Positions 54,910 through 64,000 are shown, counted from the first letter of the stretch. The stretch is 64,000 nucleotides of DNA from Platanthera guangdongensis (GCA_039583875.1 CM077150.1:464501-528500); one strand, 5' to 3'. Notes: a model not told the origin generated them from the sequence alone. Translations and numbers: made by a program.

Positions 54910-55245
54910 TGATGCAAGCATATCCCAAATATGCAGGAATAGAAGCAGGCCAATGGAAATATATTTACCACTTACCAAACATTCAACTACAAGCACATAA
55001 AAGTTCTGGAAATCAAAGGGGAAAGCACAAGAACAGCAAGAACACACAGGTACAATGCAAGAGAGGACACGCCCAACTCCAGCCGCTCACAACTTCAACT
55101 TCAGACAAAAACATAAAACATCCCTAGGGCAACTCACATAATATAAAGCATAAAAAAGACAAAACTACCCTTCCCAACTTCAGAAATTACGCTCGTTGCC
55201 CCCCGACCGCTGCCTCGCGTTGTTCCGGTCCGCAAGATCGTATCA
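54910..55245 (-). mobile_element. 5' LTR of gypsy I
   Basis: 336 bp; minus sense TGATACGATCTTGCGG .. TTGCATCA; outer TSD agcgg at 55246-55250. Confidence 0.9.
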
Positions 55246-55250
55246 AGCGG

Positions 55251-55562
55251 GAACTGGAGTTGTGGGAGGGAGAGCTCGTTATTTGAGGGCTTGCTGCAAG
55301 ATGCGAGAGTCTTGAGAGATAGCAGTGAACTAGCAGTGACGAGAGCAAGAGTTACTCAGCTGGTGAGAGAGCATTGTCTATGTGGTACAAAAAACCCTAG
55401 CAGGGACTTTTAGCTTGTGTGAGAGGTAGCAGTGAGCTCGTTGTGCAAGAGGAAAAATCGGCGAGATCCCAGCGATGAAGAGCACTCAACAGCGAGATCC
55501 TGCAAAAAGAATGTGATTGGGAAGGAGCACTTGTTTGGATTAATTCTCAAGCTCTAGTATCA
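55251..55562 (-). other. Copia G leader with degenerate primer site
   Basis: No gene. The minus strand at 55551-55562 reads TGATACTAGAGC, matching the tRNA-iMet site at 9 of 12 positions. Phrases such as gcagtga and gcaagag recur. Confidence 0.5.
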
Positions 55563-55740
55563 GGAGGTTAGAGTTTTGTTTTATTCCAACTTTACATGAG
55601 AATATATGTACACTTACATAGGAGCCCTGGGGTTGGACTGAACTCCCAAAGGAGATGTCGGACTAAACATGTATACACACACACATTACAGCATATATAA
55701 GTCTACAATATGAATATATATACACAAATAATTGCCAACA
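55563..55740 (-). mobile_element. Probable 5' LTR of Copia G
   Basis: The minus sense starts TGTTGGCAATTATTTG and ends next to the degenerate primer site. About 178 bp, typical of short Copia LTRs. No partner LTR remains in the window because G is truncated at about 41640. Confidence 0.55.
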
Positions 55741-55772
55741 CTTCCCCTGGAAGATAGCATAATTAGAGCTTG

Positions 55773-56009
55773 CACCCCTCTTATTATGGAAATTACAAAA
55801 ACCTTCCCTCAATGTTACAAAACATAGCATTTACCTCCCTGAAGTTTACATTTCATAACATCCGTGCACAAAATATCCCCCTTGGAAATGTACTCTGAGG
55901 GGGGTATTTTTGTGCATGAATGTTATGAAATGTGTATTTCAAAGGAGGTAAATATTAAGTTTTGTAACATTGAGGGGAGATTTTTGTAATTTCCATAATA
56001 AGAGGGGTG
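55773..56009. repeat. Foldback (inverted-repeat) element in the host intron
   Basis: Two arms of about 112 bp, from cacccctcttattatgg to its complement ccataataagaggggtg, with a loop of roughly 13 bp near 55885-55898. Arms match at about 85-90% by eye. It has no coding capacity and is MITE-like, but a TSD was not identified. Confidence 0.8.
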
Positions 56010-56054
56010 ATGTCTGTAATTTTTCAAACATAGAGGGGAGGTCCCGGTGAATGC

Positions 56055-56057
<3 letters not shown>

Positions 56058-56094
<37 letters not shown>
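56058..56094. repeat. (AT)n microsatellite
   Basis: Thirty-seven bases of alternating TA, 250 bp before the exon at 56344. Confidence 0.95.
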
Positions 56095-56099
<5 letters not shown>

Positions 56100-56343
56100 A
56101 TTTCTCATTTTTGGGCATGTTTTATAAAATTGTTGTCAAAGCTGTTTCGAATGATTGTTCGATAACAAATTTATTTCTATTTAAAGCTGATTTTCTACTG
56201 GAAACAAGCTCTTTGAATAGAGGAAACAAATATACCATTTTTATTTTTATTATTTCTTCCCTCACATCATCTGCCTGTGCAATATTGTTTATTCCGCTGT
56301 TCAAGTGACATATTTGTCTATCCTGAAATAGTATCTTGATCAG

Positions 56344-56408
56344 ATTCCAAGACTTTGATGATCGTCATAACCATAAGCACTATTTTCTACTAAAAGAACT
56401 GGAGGCAA
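56344..56408 (+). CDS. Probable next exon of the 5'-nucleotidase-like gene
   Basis: A 65-nt segment between acceptor tatcttgatcag and donor gtaaaa. Joined to the exon ending at 13823 (phase 2) it completes the Lys codon and reads FQDFDDRHNHKHYFLLKELE. In this family the helix seen in the third exon is followed by an SL-K/E-F motif, an acidic stretch and a leucine-rich helix, which this fits in phase and character. Similarity is short and recalled rather than searched. If correct, the intron before it is 42,520 bp. Further exons are not visible in the window. Confidence 0.5.
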
Positions 56409-56752
56409 GTAAAATGTTTACATTTTTTTGTTATAAACTTATAATAATCATGTCTAATTTTTGCTCTACAAATGCTTGAACACAATTTTAAAATACCCTC
56501 TTGTTAAGCATAGACATTGAGGCTTGTGTTAGTACGTTTAGAAAACTTTGAGGCAATGCCTAGCTTATATTGTTTTTTCTTCTGTTGTTACTATCATTTC
56601 CATCATTGTGATAGAGATTTTTTTTGTTTTATATATTTCATAGGTTTATACTTTGTGTAACCGCATAAGGCAACTGTTACCCGAAATTATGACGATAACT
56701 AATCGGTTTTCTGTAGCAGGATTGTGCAAACTCCATAATTATCAGCTTCTAA
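56409..56752 (+). other. Host intron, unassigned
   Basis: AT-rich. A stretch at 56645-56745 is free of stops in one frame (VYTLCNRIRQLLPEIM) but in the wrong phase for the preceding exon, and I do not call it. Confidence 0.4.
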
Positions 56753-56881
56753 GGCTCCGTTTGGGGGGACTTATTTCACCGGTCAAGCAGTTACGACCGC
56801 ATGAACCAGACCTTAATTAAGGTCCGGTTCATGCGGTCGTAACAACTTGACCGGTGAAAATAAGTCCCCCCAAACGAAGCC
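56753..56881. mobile_element. Tourist-like MITE, TSD TAA
   Basis: 129-bp near-perfect palindrome: ggctccgtttggggggactt at the left and its complement at the right, centred on ttaattaa near 56818. TSD taa at 56750-56752 and 56882-56884. The ends resemble those of the larger element at 41847-43438, so both belong to the PIF/Harbinger group. Confidence 0.85.
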
Positions 56882-56884
56882 TAA

Positions 56885-57102
56885 GCTTGGCTATTGCACA
56901 GAAGCAACTCTTTATGTAATTTTTAAAGCTCAAATAGCTAGCCCATATTTGAGCCCATGTTCCCTTCCTCCTCTTCTGGTTATTCCCACATCACCTAGGA
57001 GTTATGTGGTTTCTTGTATAAATATACATGTAATTGTAACTTTTGAGGTACATGAAATAAAAGATTCTTTACGCACTTTTACATGAAATATGGAATCAAA
57101 GC
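56885..57102 (+). mobile_element. Copia K 5' LTR (part) and primer binding site
   Basis: cttgtataaatatacatg (about 57013) is a TATA-type element, followed by the LTR end. tggaatcaaagc at 57091-57102 matches the tRNA-iMet primer site at 10 of 12 positions. The left LTR border is not clear; the MITE may lie inside the LTR. Confidence 0.55.
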
Positions 57103-57570
57103 AAGCCAAATATTTTTTTGTGCAATTTACTACCCTAGCATGATCTAGTCCACACTTTTACTCGTTGATTGCACGCGAGATCAATTTTGCGCCTCTGCCT
57201 CACTTTTCACTCTCAATCAATCAAGCTCCCAAACACACATGTTTGGCACGACTTCTCTAGATCTGACTGGCAGCCACATCTCTGACATTCTTGTGAGTTC
57301 CTGCAATCACGACTCCCTGAATTATTTTGCTTGCCAGCTCTCGTCGTGGTTGTGATGGTACATAGGTGTTCTCCATTAGCCTAACCATGTGTTCGTGTGG
57401 CGTAACACTGAGTTCTCGTCGATTCTTGTCAACCTTTGCTCTTGTCGTAATGTTCACACGAGACTGTCTTTCAGCTCTTGATTTGATAGCTTCTGCTCTC
57501 ATGAATTGATGGCAGGATCTTTCACCTTCGCAGACCACGTGGGCTCTTAACTGCAGGTCACATCCACTAG
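57103..57570 (+). other. Copia K leader, no gene seen
   Basis: Sequence between the primer site and gag. The minus-strand open frame at 57257-57538 has no recognisable motif and is probably chance. Confidence 0.4.
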
Positions 57571-57690
57571 ATTGGATGGAATCAAGTATCTCATTTCGTC
57601 GCGATCATTCCAGATTTGCATACATCCCAGGGGCGCCTATGTCATCTCATGTGGCACCTCCAATCACACATATTGGTGATGCAAGCAAAC

Positions 57691-57905
57691 TGATGCAGGA
57701 CGGACGTCACACCCGCCTGCCACCCTGGAGTCCCACCAGAGGGCCCACCATGGCGTCACACCATGGCGGCTTTATCAGGCCCACGAACCGTACACCCCAA
57801 CCCATCCCTGACCCCACAACAGAGCCGATCGGTTGTTGAGGTCAGGGCTCGATCCCCCGACCTACTTGATAAAGAGCTTTCCTGCAAGCTCCCATCACCA
57901 ACTGA
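57691..57905 (-). mobile_element. SINE family 2, left arm of palindrome
   Basis: Minus-strand copy of a second tRNA-derived SINE: 5' end CTCAGTTGGTGATGGG-like (A box), B box region GGATCGAGCCC, 3' end CCTGCATCA. Head-to-head with the next copy. Confidence 0.75.
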
Positions 57906-57912
57906 TCTGCGG

Positions 57913-58128
57913 CTCAGTTGGTGATGGGAGCTTGCAGGAAAGCTCTTTATCAAGGAGGTCGGGAGATCGAGCCCTGGCCTCAACAACCTATCGGCTCTGT
58001 TGTGGGGCCGGGGATGGGTTGGGGTGTACGGCCCGCGGGCCTGATAAAGCCTCCATGGTGTGACGTCATGGTGGGCCCCCTGGCGGGACTCCAGGGTGGC
58101 GGGCGGGTGTGACGTCCGTCCTGCATCA
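57913..58128 (+). mobile_element. SINE family 2, right arm of palindrome
   Basis: Plus-strand copy, 216 bp. A box ctcagttggtgatggg at 57913, B-box-like gagatcgagcc at about 57963, and a GC-rich body ending gtccgtcctgcatca. The two arms match along their whole length with about 10 or so differences and a 7-bp centre (tctgcgg). Imperfect flanking repeats (agcaaactga / cacgaactca) suggest one insertion for the pair. Confidence 0.75.
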
Positions 58129-59020
58129 CGAACTCAAAGAAAAGGAGGGTTGGCTTGGAAAAGATGTTATTGGTCGGCTCCTTAATAGTGTTGACCCCGT
58201 CATTGCAACAATATTGTGTTTGGAGATCATTAAGGAAATATGGGATCACCTTGCAGATCTCCATTCTCCGAAGAAAAATCCTTCTCGTATTTTTAACTTC
58301 AACAATGTCTAAGATCTCTATGTCTTGAGGATATATTCTCCTTGACCCACCACTACTTCGTATTTAAAGGATTATGTGATGAACTAAGTGTATATCACCC
58401 TCGAAGCATTAGGAGGGATGAGATGATGCTAATTCAATTTATATGGCTGCATCATCGTCATCATGCGACTTTATCAATAATCAAATTCTAACCTTTGTTC
58501 CTCTTCCCAGTTTGACGGATGTGTATGCCAGACTGACTTACCTTCTAACAATGTCATCCACACTGAAGATGCTTCTGCCCTTGTTTTTACTTATGGGAGT
58601 CGAGGTCACGGACATGGATGAGGGAAATCTAGTCGTGGACGAGGTACATCACACTCCTCTCGCAAGTGTGGTTATTATGGCCGCATTAAGTACTCTGAGG
58701 GAAAATGCTGGGAGAAGTATTGGAATCCCGAATGGGCGGACCAGGTATCCACAGAGCCTCTTGCTTCTAAGACCTCTTTCATGAATATTATCTCTCTGTG
58801 CACAGTACATTTCCCAGATGACTCATTCTCAGACTGTTGTTTCCCATCACAAAGGTAGTTTGGATGGTTGCTTTACCTCCGACAAATCTACAACTTAGAT
58901 ACTTGACTCTGAGATTTTTGCCCATCTCTTGGGTGGCAAATCACTATTCAACAAGTTGCACAATTCCTCTGGGAATTCTCTTGTGATGCTCGCCAGGATC
59001 CATTTCCTTCATCATGGGAG

Positions 59021-59362
59021 TGTTATGGTCCTTATTATGATTTTATTTATTATTATTATTATTATGTTAATTTATTGTCTTTAGGTCGTCTTTCTTTTTA
59101 GTCACATTCCAAGTCTGTCATTTTATTTCCATGAATGGTCAAATGTTCGTTTATTTAAAGGATCTCTTAGGTCTTGTATTGGTATGAAAAGAATTAATTT
59201 GTTCCCATTCTATTGTTTGTGAGATATTGGTAGCTCTCTCTTCTAACGAGCAAGCACCGCTTAGACGGCCGCGATTTCGACTCCACGATAACCTCCTCTG
59301 CCGTCTTCATCTTTTGCTTTTGCCCCTTTCCCCCGGCCACGGCTCCGAGTAGGCTCATAACA
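59021..59362 (+). mobile_element. 5' LTR of element L
   Basis: TGTTATGGTCC .. GCTCATAACA, 342 bp. It contains a TTA-repeat near 59045 and the conserved block aacgagcaagc-ccgcttag. Beyond it, attgatgtcagatctc (59365-59380) is a degenerate tRNA-iMet site. Confidence 0.85.
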
Positions 59363-60277
59363 AATTGATGTCAGATCTCTCAGTCCTATTCCACCAACGC
59401 CATTTATTTGTCGTCTCCCACAACTTTTGTTGTTTATGTTGCTTCTGCAAGCCCGAGCCGATTTAGAGCCTCTAGTGAGATCGTTCCCATTTCCCGACCA
59501 TCGATCCTCTTGTGCCAGTCGCAGCCTACCACTAGTCCCTCCTCATTCCATAGGCCGCGGGACGTTGCTCCTCGACGCTGCAATCCAGTTCTTTCGCACT
59601 CTACTTTGATCCTGTTCTTTCCGCATGCTGCTTTGACCCACTTTATATCACATGTTGCTTCGATCCACTTCAGCTCGACGACGCAATCCAGTTTCCTCTG
59701 CGATCAGCGTGCAAGTCACCTTAGTTCTTTTCTCGCGCTGACTCACTCATCCAAACGCCTTGGCGCAACCCTGCAATTCCAGCTTCAGTCGTGTCTCTTC
59801 ATCGACCTCCTGCACGCATCTGTTCTCCATCATCGACGTCGCTTCTTTGTCGAACCGGCGAACCGCGCAACACTCACTCGGAAACATTAATTTGGTTACG
59901 ACGGTTTTACCATTTGAAGCTCAGTCCTTCCTATTTTGAACTGCAACTCTCAGACATAGTATTTCTTTCCAACCGCACGTGATCCACCTTGGGAAATGAA
60001 TTATTTTCTGGCCAATCGAAAATTTCAAATTTGGGAGCCGATTAGGCTCATTTAATTAAGGAGAGATTATTAATTCCCGGACTCACCGCCTCGAGAATTT
60101 TCTTTCTTCTCAACATAAGAAAGCGTCGTGGGTCACATGACACATCAAATTTGTTTTCATCTGCTCCGCTCACCCATCCGGACTCAAACTGACCCATAAA
60201 TCGCTCAATATCATCCTCCCAAAACAACATGGGCGAGTCATCGACTAAGACAACTTCTGACCATGGTGCAGGACTTC
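59363..60277 (+). other. Leader of element L
   Basis: A 915-bp leader. The plus-strand open frame at 59408-59890 is C/T-rich Ser/Pro/Arg sequence without motifs and lacks support as a gene. Confidence 0.5.
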
Positions 60278-60955
60278 ATGGCATAACAAAATGTCATCGC
60301 GGAGCGTCATCAAGAGGCCATTACTGCGCTCTCCAAGCACCTCGATGATCTTTCCACTACTCCAGCATGCAAACACGCTTGCAGTAGTCAGGCACTGCCA
60401 CTACCAACGGCCCTCACACGCCTGGAGGTTGCTCCCCCACTGCACTACACTCGGTTGGATTTACCAACTTACGATGGGAAGACGTACCCCCTTAGTTGGT
60501 TCACCGGGTACGAGCAATTCTTCGGCCACCAACGCATTCCGGCAGCAGAGCAGCTTCCCTTGACTTCCTTCCATCTTCTTGACTCCGCTCTACTTTGGGC
60601 CACTCTTTCCCTCCTCAATCAGTCAGGACTGGCGTGGGAAGATTTCAAGCGCTTCTGCAACCTACGCTTCAGCCCTTTCGTCCGCAACAATCCTCTTGGT
60701 GCCCTCATGACACTGCATCAGACGGGATTCATAAATGATTTTCTGGACCATTTTCGGCTTCTTCTAACGCATGCCACGCGTTCTCCAAAGATGCAGGTTA
60801 TCATCTTCATCGCCAGACTTCACGACTGCTTGCGACTTGATGTCGAATTTGAGGCCTCTCCAGACTTGGTGATTGCTATGAGTTTGGCCAGGATATATGA
60901 TCGTCGGCTCCAACTGGCACAAGAGGCCTATTTTCCCACCGACACGGGAATTTAG
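60278..60955 (+). pseudogene. Gag of element L
   Basis: Probable start ATG 60278 (MA), followed at once by a TAA at 60284-60286, after which the frame is open to 60955. A helical segment (ERHQEAITALSKHLDDL) precedes the gypsy gag domain: RLDLPTYDGKTYPLSWFTGY, LLWATLSLLNQSGLAWEDFK, LGALMTLHQTGFINDFLDHF and ARLHDCLRLDVEFEA. After a TAG the frame goes on into a zinc-knuckle-like CDEQYSRIH.CKRLFYL (about 61050). It resembles the gag remnant at 9113-9670. It ends near the polypurine tract with no pol in between. Confidence 0.85.
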
Positions 60956-61196
60956 CAAGGTCGTCTTGAGGGTCATCCAGCCCCACCAGTTCGTAGACTA
61001 TCTCAGGACGATATGATGGAACGGCTCGTGCGAGGCTTACGTTATCACTGCGATGAGCAGTACTCTCGTATACACTAGTGCAAACGACTTTTCTATCTGC
61101 ACATCAAGGACTCTCATGATGAAGGTGTGAGATAAAACAAACATCATTGATCTCCCTCGAGCTTGAGGTCAAGCTCTTTTTGCAAGGCGAGAGAGA

Positions 61197-61574
61197 TGTT
61201 ATGGGCCTTATTATGATATTATTTATTATTATTATCATTGTTATTTTGTTTATTGCCTTTAGGACGTCTTCCTATTTAGTCACATTTCAAATCTGTAGTT
61301 GATTTCCTATTTATTTGCATTTCTAATTCTGTCATTTTATTTCCATTAAGAGTCAATTGCACGTCTATATAAAAGACCTCTTAAGTCTTGTATTGGTATG
61401 AAAGGAATTAATTTGTTTCCTTTCTCTTGTTTGTGAGATATTTGTAGTTATCTCCTCTAACGAGCAAGCCCCGCTTAGGAAGTCGCGGTTCTGGCTTCAC
61501 GGTATCCTCCTCCATTGTCGTCATCTTTGCCTTTGTCCTTTTCCTCCGGCCCCTCTCCGAGTAAGCCCATACTA
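61197..61574 (+). mobile_element. 3' LTR of element L
   Basis: 378 bp, 36 bp longer than the 5' LTR because of a segment (about 61305-61340) absent from the latter. It follows the purine-rich ggcgagagaga. Ends CCCATACTA where the 5' LTR has CTCATAACA. Confidence 0.8.
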
Positions 61575-61579
61575 GGGAG

Positions 61580-62336
61580 TTGGTGATATTACAATTTTCA
61601 TATCATTGACCTTTGTTCTTTATGCTCCCAAGTTTCCTTTAAACCATACCTCTATTAGTAAGCTTACGAAATCTATCTTCCACATTGTTTTGGTCACACG
61701 TCCATTCACAAACTCAAGATTTTGTTTCCCTCTACTACCTGCAAGTCATTTCAGTGTAAATTATCAACTCGGTGAACATCATGGATCTGTATTTTCTCTG
61801 AATACTATTCATAATCAAAGTCTATTTTCTTTAGTTCACTCGGATGTCTTGGAACCTTGCAAAATTTCATCTCGTTTAAGGATTTGTATATTTTATTGAC
61901 GATTGGTGAAAAGTTACCTATATTTATCTTTTAAAGATCGAAATGAAGTTATACCTATTTTTCATGTCTTGTATAATGAAAAGAAAACTCCATTTTCTCA
62001 CTCTCTTCATGTAACACGCACCGAACATACTCTCGAATGCATACGATATGATTTTCAATCTTTTTGCATAGCACATGGGATTGTACATTAGACCTCATGT
62101 CCATATACTACACAGCAAAATGGTATTGCTAAAAGGAAAAAATCATCACTTATTGGCATTGCTCACACTCTTCTGTTTCATACAAAGTAATATGATCTTT
62201 TGGTTGGATGTGATTCTGATAGCTAAGCACTTAATTACTCATATGGCGTCCTTTGTTTTTAATGATGAAGTCTTTTATCAGTTTTTCCTTTATAAACCAC
62301 CTTTTTCTCTTCAACACAGAAGGAAACTGATACAAG
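61580..62336 (+). pseudogene. Copia K protease end and integrase
   Basis: LTFVLYAPKFPLNHTSISKL (about 61606) is the protease-to-integrase linker. Integrase follows: LFSLVHSDVLEPCK with the first Asp (about 61835), a degraded core, the Glu region KRKKSSLIGIAHTL in another frame (about 62130), and LDVILIAKHLIT. Stops and shifts are frequent. Solo LTR M interrupts at 62332-62336. Confidence 0.75.
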
Positions 62337-63208
62337 TGTAATACCCGAACAATTATAAATGTGTATAGTTTGTGAATACTCCCCGATCATGAAAGAACAA
62401 TGTCAGTGCCGACTTGACGTCGCACTTTGTTTTGATGTTCGGATTTTTTTGTGTGTTTGGGAGGAATTGGATGAACTGGTGGCTGTGTTAAACTTGCTGT
62501 AATTGCTGAACCGGTTGGACCGGTAAGTTGACCGGCTGCTTTGAGTTCAGCGGTGGCCTAGTTCCCGTGCTTTAAATTCATATTCTGTAGGAGTTCGCCC
62601 CCTCCTACGAGGTGTGAGAGTTCTACCCCTCTCACAAGGTGTAGGAGTCTGAATTATCCCCCCCCCTACTAGGCCGACACTTAGCTTTTTGAGGCATCAA
62701 CGCTATTTCAATTTTCAATTTTAATTTCAATTCTAATTATTTCCCCTCAGAAATTTATCGCTCGCTAAGCCAAGTTAGCGTTTTCGGCGATTCATATATG
62801 CAGTGATATCAAATAACAAGAAGTAACTAGCGTAACAGTTCACCAGAAAGTAGTAAGGACTCACCCCAACTTTTCCTTTGCCCTTGTCCCTCGAAGGAGT
62901 CACATCGCGCCTATCGTCGGACGCCATTCTCTGCAGTATCAACGACAATATCATTTACCTTAGGATTGCTCCTTCAATATTTACGAGCGGATTCCTACGA
63001 CGGTTACAACTACGACATCTAGTTGGAATGTAATACATGTAGACATTTCTGTACCTGATATTGAGATAATGAATATATTCTGTTCATAAATGATCTGTGA
63101 TGTTTTATTTTCTCTGGTACACTCCTGTTCTTAAACTGCTGCGTATGGTTATATGAAAAGATCCTCTCTGAAAGAATGAATCCAATTATGGCGGATTTGG
63201 CCGTTACA
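62337..63208 (+). mobile_element. Solo LTR M, 872 bp, TSD ACAAG
   Basis: Starts TGTAATACCCG and ends GGCCGTTACA, with perfect 5-bp repeats acaag at 62332-62336 and 63209-63213 and no coding sequence. The TGTAA-ACCC / TTACA ends resemble gypsy LTRs. Contains the paired phrase gtaggagt and ggtgtgagagttctacccc. Confidence 0.85.
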
Positions 63209-63223
63209 ACAAGACCAGAAGTT

Positions 63224-63422
63224 CACCTGCCCGCCACCCTGAAGTCTACTAGGGGCCCACCTTGGAGTCCACCAAGGGGGTTTATCAGGGCCGCGGCCCG
63301 TACACCCCAACCAGCTCTCCGCTATGGAGTCCACCATGTGGCAAATTGTTGAGGCCGGGGCTCGATCCCCAGATCTCCTAGATAAGAGACTTTCACCAGC
63401 GCTCTCATCACCAACGGAGCCG
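63224..63422 (-). mobile_element. SINE family 2, third copy
   Basis: Minus-strand copy related to 57691-58128: shares cctgcccgccaccctg, gtacaccccaacc, ggctcgatcccc and the tRNA-like end catcaccaac. More diverged than the palindrome arms and not paired with an inverted partner. Confidence 0.7.
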
Positions 63423-64000
63423 TCAGAAATATTTTTCTCTTCCACAAAATATTCTGATGTCTCTATTTTTTTCAATGACTTACTAGTCTTGATAAACTTT
63501 CACACTGTGTCATTCAATGTATTTTCTTGAACTCTTGCACTCAAAAAGGATACTGGTGGTTCAATCATGTTGCAAAAAAGAGTTGTGTTGGTGTAGATAT
63601 CACCTTTTTTGAAGACGTGTCATTCTTCACCATTGACAAAAGTCTCACAACTACTGTCTCCTCTACTTATTCATGTTTTTCCTGAGAATCCTACTGTTAT
63701 TAACCTTTCTCTGCAAATATGTGAACTAACAAGATTCTTATCTAGTTGGCTTACCCCCCATCATTATCTCTTCCTCTTTTGAGGATTCCGAACATGGTTA
63801 TCCTCCCTCTTTACCTACTGTTTCTAACCTTGATTTATTTATTGTCTTACTAAAGCTGCAACGCCATTGTCATAAATATTCTATTTCACATTATGTACCT
63901 ACTGATCATCTTTATTTTTGCTATTCCTAAGCCGGTTGTTGAGCATATGATGCATCCTAATTGGAAGGTGGGGATGCAGAAAGAGATGAATATCATCTAT
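63423..64000 (+). pseudogene. Copia K integrase end and RT start, cut by window edge
   Basis: A FFEDVSFF-type block (about 63605) is the usual end of Copia integrase before the Pro/Ser-rich spacer, and PKPVVEHMMHPNWKVGMQKEMN (split over 63930-63995) is the RT start. Frames are broken. The element continues past the window. Confidence 0.7.

Larger units (their letters stand above)
51055..55245 (-). mobile_element. Ty3/gypsy element I, integrase-deleted, TSD AGCGG
   Basis: Minus-strand gypsy element with TSDs agcgg at 51050-51054 and 55246-55250. The 5' LTR is complete (54910-55245). The 3' LTR (51055-51382) lacks its first 12 or so bases and is fused directly to the start of integrase, so most of integrase and the polypurine tract are gone. 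LTRs differ at about 9 of 328 positions (2.7%) by eye: a young element. Confidence 0.9.
57571..59020 (+). pseudogene. Copia K gag and protease start
   Basis: Gag: VTSTRLDGIKYLISSRSF (57565-57620), interrupted by two SINEs, then GRLLNSVDPVIATILCLEI and KEIWDHLADLHSPKKNPSRI (58165-58295), then FKGLCDELSVYHPRS, then LPSLTDVYARLTYLLT (about 58505). The zinc knuckle (about 58665) reads CGYYGRIKYSEGKC, with a Cys and the His both replaced by Tyr. The protease start reads LDSEIFAHLLGGKSLFNKL (about 58905), with the DSG motif changed to DSE. Element L interrupts the protease at 59016-59020. Several frames are needed, so this is an old copy. Confidence 0.8.
59021..61574 (+). mobile_element. Gag-only LTR retrotransposon L (TR-GAG type), TSD GGGAG
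   Basis: 2554-bp element with LTRs 59021-59362 and 61197-61574 and perfect TSDs gggag at 59016-59020 and 61575-61579. The interior (1.8 kb) encodes only a gypsy gag; protease, RT, RNase H and integrase are absent. Short gag-only LTR elements of this kind are known in plants as TR-GAG and depend on proteins from other elements. It is inserted in the protease of Copia K. Confidence 0.85.

Noticed and set aside
56645..56745. A further host exon after 56408
   Set aside because: The open frame is in the wrong phase for the preceding exon and does not resemble the expected next segment of the 5'-nucleotidase.
59408..59890. 160-codon open frame as a candidate gene
   Set aside because: It lies in the leader of element L, is low-complexity Ser/Pro/Arg sequence and has no recognisable motif.

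Overview
This window is nuclear DNA of a flowering plant, made almost entirely of transposable elements piled into the introns of one ordinary gene. The evidence is plant-type Copia and Ty3/gypsy retrotransposons with LTRs, tRNA-iMet-like primer sites and target-site duplications (TSDs), tRNA-derived SINEs, a LINE remnant, PIF/Harbinger-like and hAT-like DNA elements, and GT-AG exons. I cannot name the species.

Host gene (+ strand): four short exons at 2776-2833, 3337-3413, 13753-13823 and 56344-56408 join in a consistent reading phase. The first three read as the C-terminal half of a plant cytosolic purine 5'-nucleotidase (HAD superfamily); the fourth is a weaker assignment. The intron between exons two and three is 10.3 kb and the one between three and four is 42.5 kb. 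The gene starts before the window and continues after it.

Layout. 1-2.4 kb: Copia A (-) and a gypsy chromodomain remnant. 3.8-8.9 kb: Copia B (+), ending in an inverted LTR piece. 9-13.3 kb: gypsy gag remnant, LINE remnant split by three SINEs (two as a perfect-centre palindrome), hAT-like element. 15.8-17.7 kb: LTR fragment, LINE scrap, Copia F (+). 17.7-39.7 kb: a nest. Gypsy E (+, 28541-37332, TSD AGCGG) lies in Copia D (-, 24476-38909, TSD ATCTT), which lies in the gag of Copia C (-, 17716-39677), which lies in the reverse transcriptase of Copia F. C also carries a 2.1-kb solo LTR (TSD CTACT) and a second probable solo LTR. 41.6-55.7 kb: Copia G (-) carrying a PIF/Harbinger-like element with a striking CpG-rich minisatellite, gypsy H (TSD TATGA) and gypsy I (TSD AGCGG). 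55.8-56.9 kb: foldback element, exon four, Tourist-like MITE. 56.9-64 kb: Copia K (+, runs off the window) carrying a SINE palindrome, a gag-only LTR element L (TSD GGGAG), solo LTR M (TSD ACAAG) and another SINE.

Nearly all element genes are broken. Gypsy E is youngest (LTRs about 2.3% different by eye) and keeps one frame from gag to the C-terminus, cut by four stop codons. LTR divergence rises outward in the nest (E about 2%, D about 6%, C older), as nesting predicts. The points most worth following are the six-frame-open minisatellite in the DNA transposon, the two unrelated SINE families that both form head-to-head palindromes, and the survival of the host exons around 42 kb of inserts.
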